A stretch of DNA of 64,000 nucleotides, taken from NCBI GenBank assembly GCA_045106855.1, contig JBGCFI010000017.1, positions 18,134 through 82,133 on the forward strand. Reading direction: 5' to 3'. The translations under genes were made by a program, and so were the position numbers. The notes under the pieces were generated by a model. The model was not told the DNA's origin, did not search any database, and saw only the letters and a program-made list of their open reading frames with translations. Positions 8,187 to 16,695 of this stretch are shown here, piece by piece. The DNA comes from Granulosicoccus sp045106855 (GTDB lineage Bacteria > Pseudomonadota > Gammaproteobacteria > Granulosicoccales > Granulosicoccaceae). Every line of letters starts with the position of its first letter. Positions within the stretch are counted from its first letter, which is position 1.

Positions 8187-9365
8187 ATGGCAGACACTGC
8201 TCATAAACTCGTTATTCGTCACATTGGACGAATTTTGTCTGGCAAGCTCGAAGCACCGCTTCTGGATGGCAACTGCGTAGTCGCCATTAATGGCCGTGTC
8301 ACCGATATCGGCTACGAGTCAGAGCTTGATACTGACAATGCCGATGTACTGGTTGATGCCGCCGATACCTGGTTGGCTCCAGGGCTCATTGATAGCCATG
8401 TTCATCCGGTAATAGGGGATTACACGCCACGCCAGCAACAGATCCACTGGATTGACTCCTGCCTTCACGGTGGAGTTACCACGATGATCTCTGCAGGAGA
8501 GGTGCATCTGCCCGGCAGGCCCAAGGATATCGTTGGTCTGAAAGCCATGGCTATAGCCTCTCAGCGCTGGTACGAAAACTTTCGACCCTCTGGCGTCAAA
8601 ATGCATGCTGGCGCACCCGTACTTGAAGAAGGTATGGAAGAGAACGACTTCAAGGAGCTCTCCGAAGCTGGCGTTAAGCTACTGGGTGAAGTGGGTCTGG
8701 GCACTGTAAAGGCAGGCGAAACTGCCGCACAGATGGTCAAGTGGGCACGTAAGTACGGTATTCAGTCCACCATACACACAGGGGGGCCTTCTATTCCGGG
8801 TTCAGGGCTAATAGACAAAGATATCGTCCTGGAAGCGGATGCAGACATTATCGGTCATATCAACGGCGGGCATACCGCCCTTCCCGATGATCAGATTATT
8901 TGCCTGTGTGAGGGCTGCAAACGCGGCATCGAAATTGTCCACAACGGCAATGAACGAGCCGGCCTGTTAGCCATGCGCACAGCGTTTGAAATTGAACAAT
9001 CGGAACGCGTTATTCTTGGTACCGATTCGCCGGCAGGCTCTGGTGTTCAACCACTGGGCATTTTGCGCATGATTGCCATGTTGTCCAGCCTGGGGAACGT
9101 CCCCGCCGAGATAGCCTTCTGCTTTGCTACTGGCAACACTGCCCGTATGCGTGAGCTTGACACAGGCATCATAGAATCCGGCAAGTCGGCGGACTTTATC
9201 ATTCTGGATCAGGCCCAGCACTCACCCGGCAAAGACATGCTGGAAAGTATCCAGCAAGGCAACTTACCGGGTATTGGCATGACAATTATCGATGGCAAGG
9301 TAACCTCGACGCGTAGTCGCAATACGCCACCTGCTGCGCGTCTGCCATCAGTCGTCACTCCGTAA
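8187..9365 (+). CDS. Enamidase-like amidohydrolase
   Basis: A 392-residue metal-dependent amidohydrolase with the composite beta-sandwich/TIM-barrel plan. Visible are the metal motif GLIDSHVHP (residues ~66-74), LLGEVGLG (bridging Glu candidate), STIHTGG, IIGHINGGHT and the catalytic Asp region ILGTDSPAGSG. Length and motifs resemble enamidase from nicotinate-fermenting Eubacterium barkeri, which hydrolyses 1,4,5,6-tetrahydro-6-oxonicotinate to 2-formylglutarate. The neighbouring convergent operon encodes hydroxylase and 6-hydroxynicotinate reductase-like proteins, the two steps before it. It ends 2 bp from the stop of the convergent operon. It could instead act on a related cyclic enamide or imide. 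Confidence 0.75.
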   Translation: MADTAHKLVIRHIGRILSGKLEAPLLDGNCVVAINGRVTDIGYESELDTDNADVLVDAADTWLAPGLIDSHVHPVIGDYTPRQQQIHWIDSCLHGGVTTMISAGEVHLPGRPKDIVGLKAMAIASQRWYENFRPSGVKMHAGAPVLEEGMEENDFKELSEAGVKLLGEVGLGTVKAGETAAQMVKWARKYGIQSTIHTGGPSIPGSGLIDKDIVLEADADIIGHINGGHTALPDDQIICLCEGCKRGIEIVHNGNERAGLLAMRTAFEIEQSERVILGTDSPAGSGVQPLGILRMIAMLSSLGNVPAEIAFCFATGNTARMRELDTGIIESGKSADFIILDQAQHSPGKDMLESIQQGNLPGIGMTIIDGKVTSTRSRNTPPAARLPSVVTP

Positions 9366-9367
9366 AA

Positions 9368-9955
9368 CTACCTCAGGCCATCTTCACCGACAGCATCGCC
9401 AGCGCTCAGGCCGCCCACGCGCGGTAGTGGCCTGCCACTATCAGTAACCGCGACTGCCACCATGATTTCATTGGCGCGTGGTGCATCGTTGATGCGTACT
9501 TCCATGCCATCGAAATGCGAACGTACATACGCTGCATCTTTATGCCCGAGCGGTACATCGAGCACCTGCCCCATCGACCCCATTTTTTTGCTCGAAGCAA
9601 CCAGCGCCGCACCTTTTTCAACGGCAGCGCGCAATGGCTTGCCCAACCTGGGATGCAAAATGGCAGCGGCATGTTCCAGCTCACCGTTTTCACCCACCAT
9701 GGCAGATTTTCCATAGCTCTCAGCTTGCGAAGGTTCTATACCTAACGCTTCGACGCACTTGCGCCCTAACAGATCACCCAGCTCCTCGCCAATGATCATC
9801 AGGGCTTCCAGATCTTCCTGGTACTCACCGGCAAACGGGTTTTCAATGACAGCAACACTTGCCGCCCGACGCGTTGGCGGATTGATGCTCTGGCCCATTT
9901 CCAGGTAAGTGTTCTCAACAGTAGTAACAATTTTTCTGATTTTTGCTGTGCTCAT
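9368..9955 (-). CDS. AA_synth-family protein, second copy (function unknown)
   Basis: A 195-residue protein of the 'amino acid synthesis' family (DUF1185/PF06684 type), named without a demonstrated reaction. Paralogous to the gene immediately upstream: both carry (L)LDVP...YVRSHFD...DAPRANE and a GGL near the C-terminus. It is the last gene of the hydroxylase-reductase operon; its ATG overlaps the upstream stop (ATGA). No signal peptide or membrane segment is seen, so it should be cytosolic. Co-occurrence with a 6-hydroxynicotinate reductase-like protein and an enamidase suggests a role after ring reduction, perhaps in ring opening or C-N hydrolysis. That is inference. Confidence 0.75.
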   Translation of the reverse strand: MSTAKIRKIVTTVENTYLEMGQSINPPTRRAASVAVIENPFAGEYQEDLEALMIIGEELGDLLGRKCVEALGIEPSQAESYGKSAMVGENGELEHAAAILHPRLGKPLRAAVEKGAALVASSKKMGSMGQVLDVPLGHKDAAYVRSHFDGMEVRINDAPRANEIMVAVAVTDSGRPLPRVGGLSAGDAVGEDGLR

Positions 9956-10536
9956 TTCAATCCATCCTCACCGATTATGTCCGCTGCAGCCAGTCCGCCT
10001 GCACGATTATGTATGCGTGCCCCCGTGGTCATGACCAGGATCACGAGCATCTCGTTTGCTCTTGGTGCATCACTGATACCGACCTCTATAGCATCGAAGT
10101 GCGAACGCACATAGGACGCATTGGAATGTGTTACTGGCACATCCAGCAATGTTCCGGGCCCACCTACTTTTTTGGTAGATGGAACAATGGCTTTGGATGC
10201 CGGTAATAGCTCACGCATGGAATAGCCACCCGGTGCATGCCATAAAGCGCCATGTTCAAGCTCACCGCCTTCGCCGACAATCGCCCCCTTGCCATAGCCC
10301 TGTACTACGGAGGCATCGTTGCCCAGAGCTGCCAGTAAATCCTTGGCCATCTGCAAACCCAGCGGGCGTAAGTCATCAATGAAATCCATGATGTTGTCAA
10401 CATAGCGCCCCGCATAGGGATTGGCGATAACCGAGGCGATAGCACCACGACGCAAAGGTGTGCTTACCGGTGGTCCACCCTCATGAAATATCTCATCGAT
10501 CGTAATGAATGATTTTCTGACGATCACTTCAGGCAT
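9952..10536 (-). CDS. AA_synth-family protein, first copy (function unknown)
   Basis: A 194-residue homologue of the following gene, with matching landmarks: TPLRRGAIASVIANPYAG near residue 30, GKGAIVGEGGELEHGA mid-protein, and TLLDVPVTHSNASYVRSHFD...ISDAPRANEM in the C-terminal third. The ATG at 10536 is chosen over one 51 bp upstream because AGGAG lies 6 nt before it and it then overlaps the UPF0280 stop by 8 bp. The two copies probably form a heteromer or act on successive intermediates. No catalytic residues can be named with confidence. Confidence 0.75.
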   Translation of the reverse strand: MPEVIVRKSFITIDEIFHEGGPPVSTPLRRGAIASVIANPYAGRYVDNIMDFIDDLRPLGLQMAKDLLAALGNDASVVQGYGKGAIVGEGGELEHGALWHAPGGYSMRELLPASKAIVPSTKKVGGPGTLLDVPVTHSNASYVRSHFDAIEVGISDAPRANEMLVILVMTTGARIHNRAGGLAAADIIGEDGLK

Positions 10537-11446
10537 GCATGGCTCCTGCACGTAGTGTCTGTTTTGTTGAGTTGCGTTCGCACACAATAGTACTACCCAT
10601 CAAACTAATATACGCAGCCGATAAACCTTGCATCGAAATCAACCGCTCTGCCACTGACCGCCCACCATCCAAAGCGTGTGCCACATCACTGGCTGCCAGT
10701 GTATCAACGGCTACCGTAACCAGCCTGTCACCAAGGTCACTTTCAGGGGATAAATTACAGGCGGGCTCACGATGAATCAGTGGCGAACCGGGAACATCAA
10801 CCGCATTGGCAATCAGTGTAGCGGCGGTGTCGGCATCAGCGGCGCTGGCTGCCAGCACGGTAACAGCATCGGCAATGCCCAGAGAATGACTTCTACCTCG
10901 CCATCCACTGGTTGCAATCCCACGCACCTCATCTTGCGCGTTTATGCAAACGTGTGCGCCCATATGACCGGTATCCGGGTTCTCACAGACGCCTACCGTA
11001 AACGATTCGTCCGGTGCCAGCCACAAAGCTATATCACCTCCATTGTTAACATATGCGCGCACCAGAGAGCTGGATCTCAGCATGGCCTGCAACACATGAT
11101 CCGCTACTGATCCTGCAACGGCAACCATAGGGGTTATCCTGTCCAGGCGCATATACTTTAACGCGGCATGATACATTCGTCTTGCGACAAGTCCTTCGGG
11201 TGCCATTGAATTTTCTGTCAGTGGGCATCTCAGATAGTCAAGTTCGGCCACAAGTCCCGTTAATACCGCTTGAAACGTCTCGTGCGCCTGCTTGTAAGCC
11301 TTTGCCATTTCCTCGGGCTCACCGACGGCTTCAATGACCAGATCTATAGGCCCATGCTGTAGGTGTAGTCGCCTGCCACCGTCCAGCCATTGGTATTGTG
11401 GACCTTTATCGATGAGACTTATCGTCCATGGGCCAGCGATTTTCAT
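10529..11446 (-). CDS. UPF0280-family protein (ApbE-like fold)
   Basis: A ~305-residue protein of the UPF0280 family, recognised from GGRRLHLQHGPIDLVIEAVG, the AVAGSVADHVLQAML segment, YVNNGGDIALWL, and the ATSGWRGRSHSLGIADAVTVLA segment. UPF0280 proteins share a fold with ApbE FMN transferases, whose substrate is FAD. Here the NNGGD and SHSLGIADAVT motifs parallel ApbE's G-N-x-GGD and A-D motifs. It overlaps the reductase gene by ~40 bp at its 5' end and the AA_synth gene at its 3' end. A role in flavinylating or maturing the operon's flavoenzymes is possible but unproven. The start is uncertain: the ATG at 11446 has no clear ribosome-binding site and an ATG 12 bp upstream exists. Confidence 0.75.
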   Translation of the reverse strand: MKIAGPWTISLIDKGPQYQWLDGGRRLHLQHGPIDLVIEAVGEPEEMAKAYKQAHETFQAVLTGLVAELDYLRCPLTENSMAPEGLVARRMYHAALKYMRLDRITPMVAVAGSVADHVLQAMLRSSSLVRAYVNNGGDIALWLAPDESFTVGVCENPDTGHMGAHVCINAQDEVRGIATSGWRGRSHSLGIADAVTVLAASAADADTAATLIANAVDVPGSPLIHREPACNLSPESDLGDRLVTVAVDTLAASDVAHALDGGRSVAERLISMQGLSAAYISLMGSTIVCERNSTKQTLRAGAMHA

Positions 11447-12929
11447 GATGCTGTACAACGGTACGTTGTCCGGTCATGACGTGATCGTTCTGCTCACCCG
11501 TAGTACCTCCTAGCGCATCATTCAAAGACATGATATGCCCCATATGACCGCCCATAGCTTCATAGTCAGACCGGCTAACGGTAAATTCAATCGGTGCAAC
11601 CAATGCCGGTGTAGGCACATATCCAAATGCATTGGATGGCATAACCGACACATCACTCATCACGGTAATGCCGCCACCTGGCCAGATATAAGTAGGCGCT
11701 CCTCCACAGGTAACCTGCGTGAGCGCTTGCTTTACCGAGCGCGTCAGCTGGACCGGGTTGGCGGTGACTCCTGCTCGTAACGATCCACCAGCTCCGCCCA
11801 TAAACACAACGCTGCACAACGCAGGCTCGCAATTCTCTTCAATGCGTTCAATGCTGGGCTGCAACCGTTCAGGCATAGGTAGCATCACAGGCTGAAGATC
11901 GGCATCCAGTTCGTAATAGGCGAACTGTTCACCAGTAGTCGACACCATCAACATGGATTGCCCGGCTCTGGCTATAGCCGACTTGAACTCACCCACGATG
12001 GCCAAGGGATCGGTAAGGTCGGTTCCACCCCAGCCAGTACCGGGCTCTGCCACTTGAAAATATCGCCCCGGAGTGGACTTGCGGCCGTTGATACGGATAC
12101 CGCTTGCGGGCCAATCCAGAACCTTTCCAGCCTGATGTTCAGAGACGACACCCGTGATGTGATCATCGACCACCACCACCTCATCCACCAGTCCTTGCCA
12201 CTGTGAAGCAAACATGCCGACGGTAGCCGAGCCGCAACCGACGCGCATGCGTTCCTCGATGACGCCATCTATAACAGGTGCCTTGCCTGCCTGTGCGACA
12301 AGCGTAGAGCCCCCATCGATGGCAAGCTCAACCGCTTCGCCATTACACAGGGCAAGTAACGTCTCGCAAGTGATGCGCCCCTCCTTTTTGGTACCACCGG
12401 TCAGGTGATGTACGCCACCCAATGACAACATCTGCGATCCATATTCACCGGTTGTCACATGCCCGACAGCTTCACCACCAGCACGAACAGTGCTGCATTC
12501 AGCACCAAGATGTCGGTCCGTATCAATCTTCAACTTCGCACCGCAATAACTGAATATACCTTCGGTAACCACCGTTACCATATCCACACCATCAACCACA
12601 CTGCCAACGATAAAGGGGGCAGGCTTGTAATCCGGATACGTAGTGCCTGCACCAATGGCGGTTACGAAGGCCTCTTCGGAGTGTACGATTTTACCGTCCC
12701 ATTGATTCGACGAATCAGTTTCACTATCCAGAAACGGAACAAGCTCCCCGCCCTCTTCCTTGCGCCGTTGCAAAATGGTCAAGGGATCCAGCCTGACGAG
12801 TTGCCCACCATGGTTGGCATAGCGATCACAGGCACCCGAACGACCATCGGCGATGTAGCACATCACCGGACAGGCATCACAGCGGATTTTTTCTCGCTGA
12901 ATACGTTGACGTCTGGTTGATTCGCTCAT
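11406..12929 (-). CDS. 6-hydroxynicotinate reductase-like iron-sulfur protein
   Basis: A 507-residue protein with an N-terminal cysteine cluster C17-x2-C20-x3-C24-x9-C34 (CDACPVMCYIADGRSGACD), expected to bind a 4Fe-4S cluster. Glycine-rich segments follow, such as GGSLRAGVTANPVQLTRSVK and YIWPGGGITVMSD. It matches the family annotated as 6-hydroxynicotinate reductase, the Fe-S/flavin enzyme that in Eubacterium barkeri reduces 6-hydroxynicotinate to 1,4,5,6-tetrahydro-6-oxonicotinate. The start overlaps the hydroxylase stop (ATGA) with an AGGAGGGCGC ribosome-binding site. Its presence in an apparently aerobic bacterium together with an oxygenase operon is unusual. The exact substrate is not proven and could be another hydroxylated azaarene. 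Confidence 0.8.
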   Translation of the reverse strand: MSESTRRQRIQREKIRCDACPVMCYIADGRSGACDRYANHGGQLVRLDPLTILQRRKEEGGELVPFLDSETDSSNQWDGKIVHSEEAFVTAIGAGTTYPDYKPAPFIVGSVVDGVDMVTVVTEGIFSYCGAKLKIDTDRHLGAECSTVRAGGEAVGHVTTGEYGSQMLSLGGVHHLTGGTKKEGRITCETLLALCNGEAVELAIDGGSTLVAQAGKAPVIDGVIEERMRVGCGSATVGMFASQWQGLVDEVVVVDDHITGVVSEHQAGKVLDWPASGIRINGRKSTPGRYFQVAEPGTGWGGTDLTDPLAIVGEFKSAIARAGQSMLMVSTTGEQFAYYELDADLQPVMLPMPERLQPSIERIEENCEPALCSVVFMGGAGGSLRAGVTANPVQLTRSVKQALTQVTCGGAPTYIWPGGGITVMSDVSVMPSNAFGYVPTPALVAPIEFTVSRSDYEAMGGHMGHIMSLNDALGGTTGEQNDHVMTGQRTVVQHHENRWPMDDKSHR

Positions 12930-15664
12930 GCGCCCTCCTGCATTGCCTGGATTGCGGCTAATACTTTGTCCGGCGTTGCTGGCAAGTTACGCACCACGGC
13001 ACCAGTTGCATCCCTGATCGCATTCACAATTGCAGGCGCTGTTGGTATCAACACATGCTCACCCAGCCCTTTGGCGCCAAAAGGCCCGACAGGGTCTTCA
13101 ACCTCTACGATGATATGCGTGAACTGCGGCATGTCGCCAAACGTTGGCATAAGATAGTCGTGCAGGTTTTCAGTGCGCCCGGGTTGGTAGTCTTCCATAA
13201 CGGCCATGCCTATCCCTTGTGCAACACCGCCTTCTATCTGCCCTTCAACCAACATCGGATTTATCGCCCTACCCACATCATGTGCTGTGGTGATGTGATC
13301 AAGCTTTATCGTACCTAGCCTGACATCGACAGTAAGCTCGATAAGTTGTGCACCGTAGCCATAGAGTGCATAGGGGATTCCCTGTCCTTTCTCATCCAGC
13401 GCCCGGGTCACTGGATCGTATGTTTCCTCTGCCATGAAGACATAACCCAATTCATTGCCCTGCATGGCACACAGATCAAGTCTTACGTGGGCACCATCAC
13501 CTTGCAACTCAACACACCCCTGTGAAAAGGATAGCTGTGCATCAGGGCCGACATTGGCTTGCCTGAGTAGTTGAGTGCGCAACGATTCACCCGACAGTTT
13601 GGCGGCTGCACCTGTGATAAAGGTTTGTCTGGATGCCGAGGTTTTGCCGCAATCAGGCGTCAGATCGGTATCACCATCAACCATCGATATATCATGAACC
13701 GAGACGCCTAATGCATCAGCGGCAATCTGTGTAATGACGGTGTTTGAGCCTTGCCCGATATCCATCGCACCTTGATGCAATACTATTTCACCACTTGGCT
13801 TGATCCCGATGCGAATGGTAGACGGATTAGGCAGTGAGGTATTACCACATCCATACCAGCAAGTTGCCAATCCAACGCCCTTCCTCATCGCGGACCCGTT
13901 AGCCACAGCATTGAATTCAGCCGCTTTTTGTTGCGCGGTATTCCAGGCAGGTTTCAAGGCTTCCAGACATTCAACGATTCCAACACCTGATTCGAATACC
14001 TGTCCTGTCACAGTTGGCTCGCCATTACGCAAGGCATTGAGCAATCGAAAGTCCAGCCTGTCCATACCCAATTGATCAGCCAATTCATCAAAGGCACATT
14101 CCTGTGCAATGGCCGACTGAGGAACACCGAATCCACGGAATGCTCCTGCAGGTGGTGTATTGGTATGCACCGCCAGAGAGCGAGCGCTGTAATGAGGTAT
14201 GAAGTAAGGACCGGAGGCATGCACTGGCACTCGGTTAGCTACCGTCGGCCCCCAGCTTGCATAGGCACCGGTATTAAACGTGGCCTCAAAATCAAAGGCC
14301 ATGACTTTGCCGTTCTTGTCGCAACCGACTCTCAAGTGAATATCAGAAGGATGACGCTTGGTCGTCGAACGCATGGATTCGGGTCGTGTATAGCAAACAG
14401 TAACCGGCTTGTTGGTTACCCATGCCGCTAATGCAATGTAAGGCTGAAACGAGACGTCGATCTTGGATCCGAATCCGCCACCACAAGCCGACGGTATAAC
14501 CCGGACATCATCCAGCCCAAGGCCCATGATGTCTGCCAAAGCTTCGCGATCCATTTGTGTTGCTTGCGTACAACCATGGATTTCCAGTCGATTGCCATTC
14601 CTCCGTGCATAACCGGCTTCCGGCTCAATGTAACCGTGCTCAATAAACGGCGTTGATGAGCTGACCTTGGCCGTATAGGCACAGTGATCGAGTGCCTGCT
14701 GCGCATTACCCCGTTCAACCAGTCCACGCACCAGAATGTTCTGTTCACGCTGCTCGTGCAATGTTGAGGTGTTTGCACTTAGAGCATCATCTGGAGTCAT
14801 TACCGCATCAAGCGCCTGCCATTCTATAGGGAATGCGGATAAATCGAATCCGGCAATCGTGTCCGGGTGTCCAACGACTGCCGCTACAGCCTCACCACGA
14901 AACAAAACACGGCCTTCTGCAAAAACGGGTTGATCAGCAAACGGGGGTATTACACCAAAACAATTACGGCCTTTTATATCGCGAGCCGTAAGCACACACT
15001 CGATACCATCGTGTGCATCAACAAATGCCTGCGTATCACCCAGGACAAACCTGGCCGCGTGATACTCGCTGCGGATAACTCGTAACGCCAGCGCATCAAC
15101 AGGCACTGTATCAGCGCCAAAGCGCAAGGATCCCGTCACCTTTGGCTCACCATCAAGATGCCGGATCACTGCGCCGACATTGTGCCCTATCGCAGGCGTT
15201 ACATCCTGCCCGATGAAGTCCGTAGCGTGCATAACCGCCTGAATGATTTTGTTATAGCCAGTGCACCGGCAAAGCACCCCTCCCAAGGCGTCCTCAACCT
15301 GCTGCCGGTCTGGCCTGGGTGTTACTGCCAATAAGGATTTTGCCGACATCAACATGCCTGGCGTGCAGATACCACATTGCGCTGCGCCAAAGTGCAAAAA
15401 ACTCTGTTGTAACTGACTCAGCAAACCATCACTGTCCAGACCCTCTACGGTATCCACCGTACAACCTTGCGCTTGAGCCACGGCGGTAATACAACTGCAC
15501 ACCGGTTTACCATCCAGAAGAACCGTGCAGGCACCGCAATCACCAGTATTGCAGCCCACCTTTGTTCCCGTTAATCCCAGTGGACCGCGCAGCACGTCCG
15601 ACAAACGCGTCATCGGGTGCGTCTCCACTTTTATAGTGTCGCCGTTAACGATGATATCTGTCAT
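12926..15664 (-). CDS. Molybdenum hydroxylase, fused 2Fe-2S and molybdopterin subunits (nicotinate dehydrogenase/xanthine dehydrogenase family)
   Basis: A 912-residue fusion. Residues 1-~150 are the small subunit: plant-type 2Fe-2S ligands C38, C43, C46, C58 and second cluster C97, C100, C132, C134 (CGICTPGML ... CRCTGYNKI). Residues ~165-912 are the molybdopterin cytosine dinucleotide-binding part: HLDGEPKVTGSLRFGAD, GGGFGSKID, GAFRGFGVPQ, DIGQGSNTVITQIAAD, and the catalytic glutamate motif KGLGE near the C-terminus. The enzyme would hydroxylate a carbon next to ring nitrogen using water, e.g. nicotinate to 6-hydroxynicotinate, passing electrons via FAD. The FAD subunit is the overlapping upstream gene. 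Small-large subunit fusion with a separate FAD protein is a known variant. The substrate is inferred from the downstream reductase. Confidence 0.9.
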   Translation of the reverse strand: MTDIIVNGDTIKVETHPMTRLSDVLRGPLGLTGTKVGCNTGDCGACTVLLDGKPVCSCITAVAQAQGCTVDTVEGLDSDGLLSQLQQSFLHFGAAQCGICTPGMLMSAKSLLAVTPRPDRQQVEDALGGVLCRCTGYNKIIQAVMHATDFIGQDVTPAIGHNVGAVIRHLDGEPKVTGSLRFGADTVPVDALALRVIRSEYHAARFVLGDTQAFVDAHDGIECVLTARDIKGRNCFGVIPPFADQPVFAEGRVLFRGEAVAAVVGHPDTIAGFDLSAFPIEWQALDAVMTPDDALSANTSTLHEQREQNILVRGLVERGNAQQALDHCAYTAKVSSSTPFIEHGYIEPEAGYARRNGNRLEIHGCTQATQMDREALADIMGLGLDDVRVIPSACGGGFGSKIDVSFQPYIALAAWVTNKPVTVCYTRPESMRSTTKRHPSDIHLRVGCDKNGKVMAFDFEATFNTGAYASWGPTVANRVPVHASGPYFIPHYSARSLAVHTNTPPAGAFRGFGVPQSAIAQECAFDELADQLGMDRLDFRLLNALRNGEPTVTGQVFESGVGIVECLEALKPAWNTAQQKAAEFNAVANGSAMRKGVGLATCWYGCGNTSLPNPSTIRIGIKPSGEIVLHQGAMDIGQGSNTVITQIAADALGVSVHDISMVDGDTDLTPDCGKTSASRQTFITGAAAKLSGESLRTQLLRQANVGPDAQLSFSQGCVELQGDGAHVRLDLCAMQGNELGYVFMAEETYDPVTRALDEKGQGIPYALYGYGAQLIELTVDVRLGTIKLDHITTAHDVGRAINPMLVEGQIEGGVAQGIGMAVMEDYQPGRTENLHDYLMPTFGDMPQFTHIIVEVEDPVGPFGAKGLGEHVLIPTAPAIVNAIRDATGAVVRNLPATPDKVLAAIQAMQEGA

Positions 15665-16548
15665 GTCTTTTTACTCGTCAGGCAAGTCAAGGTGCGTCTC
15701 ACCAATTCCAGTGATGCATCCAGGCGATAACGACTGGAGCTACGCACATCTTCGATAGGCGACAACGATGTCAGATGTTCTGGCGTAACAAGATCAACCA
15801 GATCTGTCGTTATAGTCTGCCCCTGCAATGCTGCCTCCAAGCTGGTCAAACGCTGTGCAACCAAAGAACACGATCCGACGCTGACTGCCGCCTCTGATAT
15901 CAGCCCTCTATCATCACATGCCAATCGAGCGGCAACCATGGAAATGGAAATCACCAGATACTTGCGCGCGCCCAGTTTCAGGAATGCAGAACGCCCGGTG
16001 GCAGCCTCTGCCGGTATGACAATGGCTGTCACCATCTCGTCAGATTTGCTGGCTGTTTGCCGGTTACCGAGAATGAAGTCCTGCAACGGGATTTGTCGAA
16101 TGCCGGCAAGTGATCTCAGTTCTACCGATGCATTCAGAATCAGTAAAGGCGGGACGCCATCAGCCGCCGGCGAGGCATTACAAAGATTGCCGACCACGGT
16201 TGCCTTGTTCTGAATCTGGACAGAACCAAGCTCTCGAGCCGCCAGTTTCAAGGCGTTGAATGCCGGTGGGACCTCAGCGTCGATTACATCACTCCAGGTG
16301 ACTCCTGCACCGATGCGCACAGTCGATGCGTCAAACGAGATGGATTTGAGCTCGCTAAGCGCATGAATGTCCAAAACACGATTGACCAACGGCCGTTCCA
16401 GCGACCCCGGATATAAATCGGTACCGCCGGATAATATCGCCCACCGTTCAGTGTGAGTCGATGTCACACCACTGCTACGGCCATCTGGAGCGTCGCTTGC
16501 CAGAAGCCTGAGAGCTTCATCAAGATTCTTTGGTTGAGCGTAATCCAC
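15661..16548 (-). CDS. Molybdenum hydroxylase FAD-binding subunit (CoxM/CutM-like)
   Basis: A 295-residue flavoprotein subunit. FAD-binding motifs are ILSGGTDLYPG (residues ~55-65) and NKATVVGNLCNASPAADGVPPLLIL (~110-135); the C-terminal CO dehydrogenase flavoprotein-type domain ends with the ASLELVRRTL region. It accepts electrons from the 2Fe-2S clusters of the fused hydroxylase and passes them to an unknown acceptor. It starts with GTG at 16548 (an ATG two bases away is in another frame) after GAGG with short spacing. It is first in the six-gene operon, ~45 bp downstream of a candidate MarR operator. Confidence 0.88.
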   Translation of the reverse strand: MDYAQPKNLDEALRLLASDAPDGRSSGVTSTHTERWAILSGGTDLYPGSLERPLVNRVLDIHALSELKSISFDASTVRIGAGVTWSDVIDAEVPPAFNALKLAARELGSVQIQNKATVVGNLCNASPAADGVPPLLILNASVELRSLAGIRQIPLQDFILGNRQTASKSDEMVTAIVIPAEAATGRSAFLKLGARKYLVISISMVAARLACDDRGLISEAAVSVGSCSLVAQRLTSLEAALQGQTITTDLVDLVTPEHLTSLSPIEDVRSSSRYRLDASLELVRRTLTCLTSKKT

Positions 16549-16593
16549 ATAACCTCACAAAACCTGCTTTACGGCACCGGGCGCCTAGCGGGC

Positions 16594-16616
16594 AATTAGT
16601 TTGTACACGAACAATT
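16594..16616. promoter_or_regulatory. Imperfect palindrome, probable MarR operator (site 2)
   Basis: ATTAGTTTGT-ac-ACGAACAATT at 16595-16616. The centre (TTTGTACACGAACA) matches site 1 at 7568-7587 (TTCGTACACGAACA) except for one base, and both have the same ac spacer. It lies 46 bp upstream of the GTG of the FAD-subunit gene, where it could cover the promoter. Confidence 0.65.
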
Positions 16617-16637
16617 ATTATCACTGTGAGCGCGTCA

Positions 16638-16695
16638 CGTCAAAGGGTTTCGTGTAAACGTCAAAGTGTTTCGTGTAAAAGTGTTTCGTGTAAAC
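16638..16695. repeat. Short tandem repeats containing TTTCGTGTAAA
   Basis: Two adjacent 21-bp units (16638-16658 and 16659-16679; CGTCAAAGNGTTTCGTGTAAA, one difference) are followed by a truncated third unit (AGTGTTTCGTGTAAAC, 16680-16695). Each contains the 8-mer TTCGTGTA that is also half of the two MarR operator candidates, and GTTTnnnnnAAAC is itself partly symmetric. They lie just upstream of operator site 2. Confidence 0.8.
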
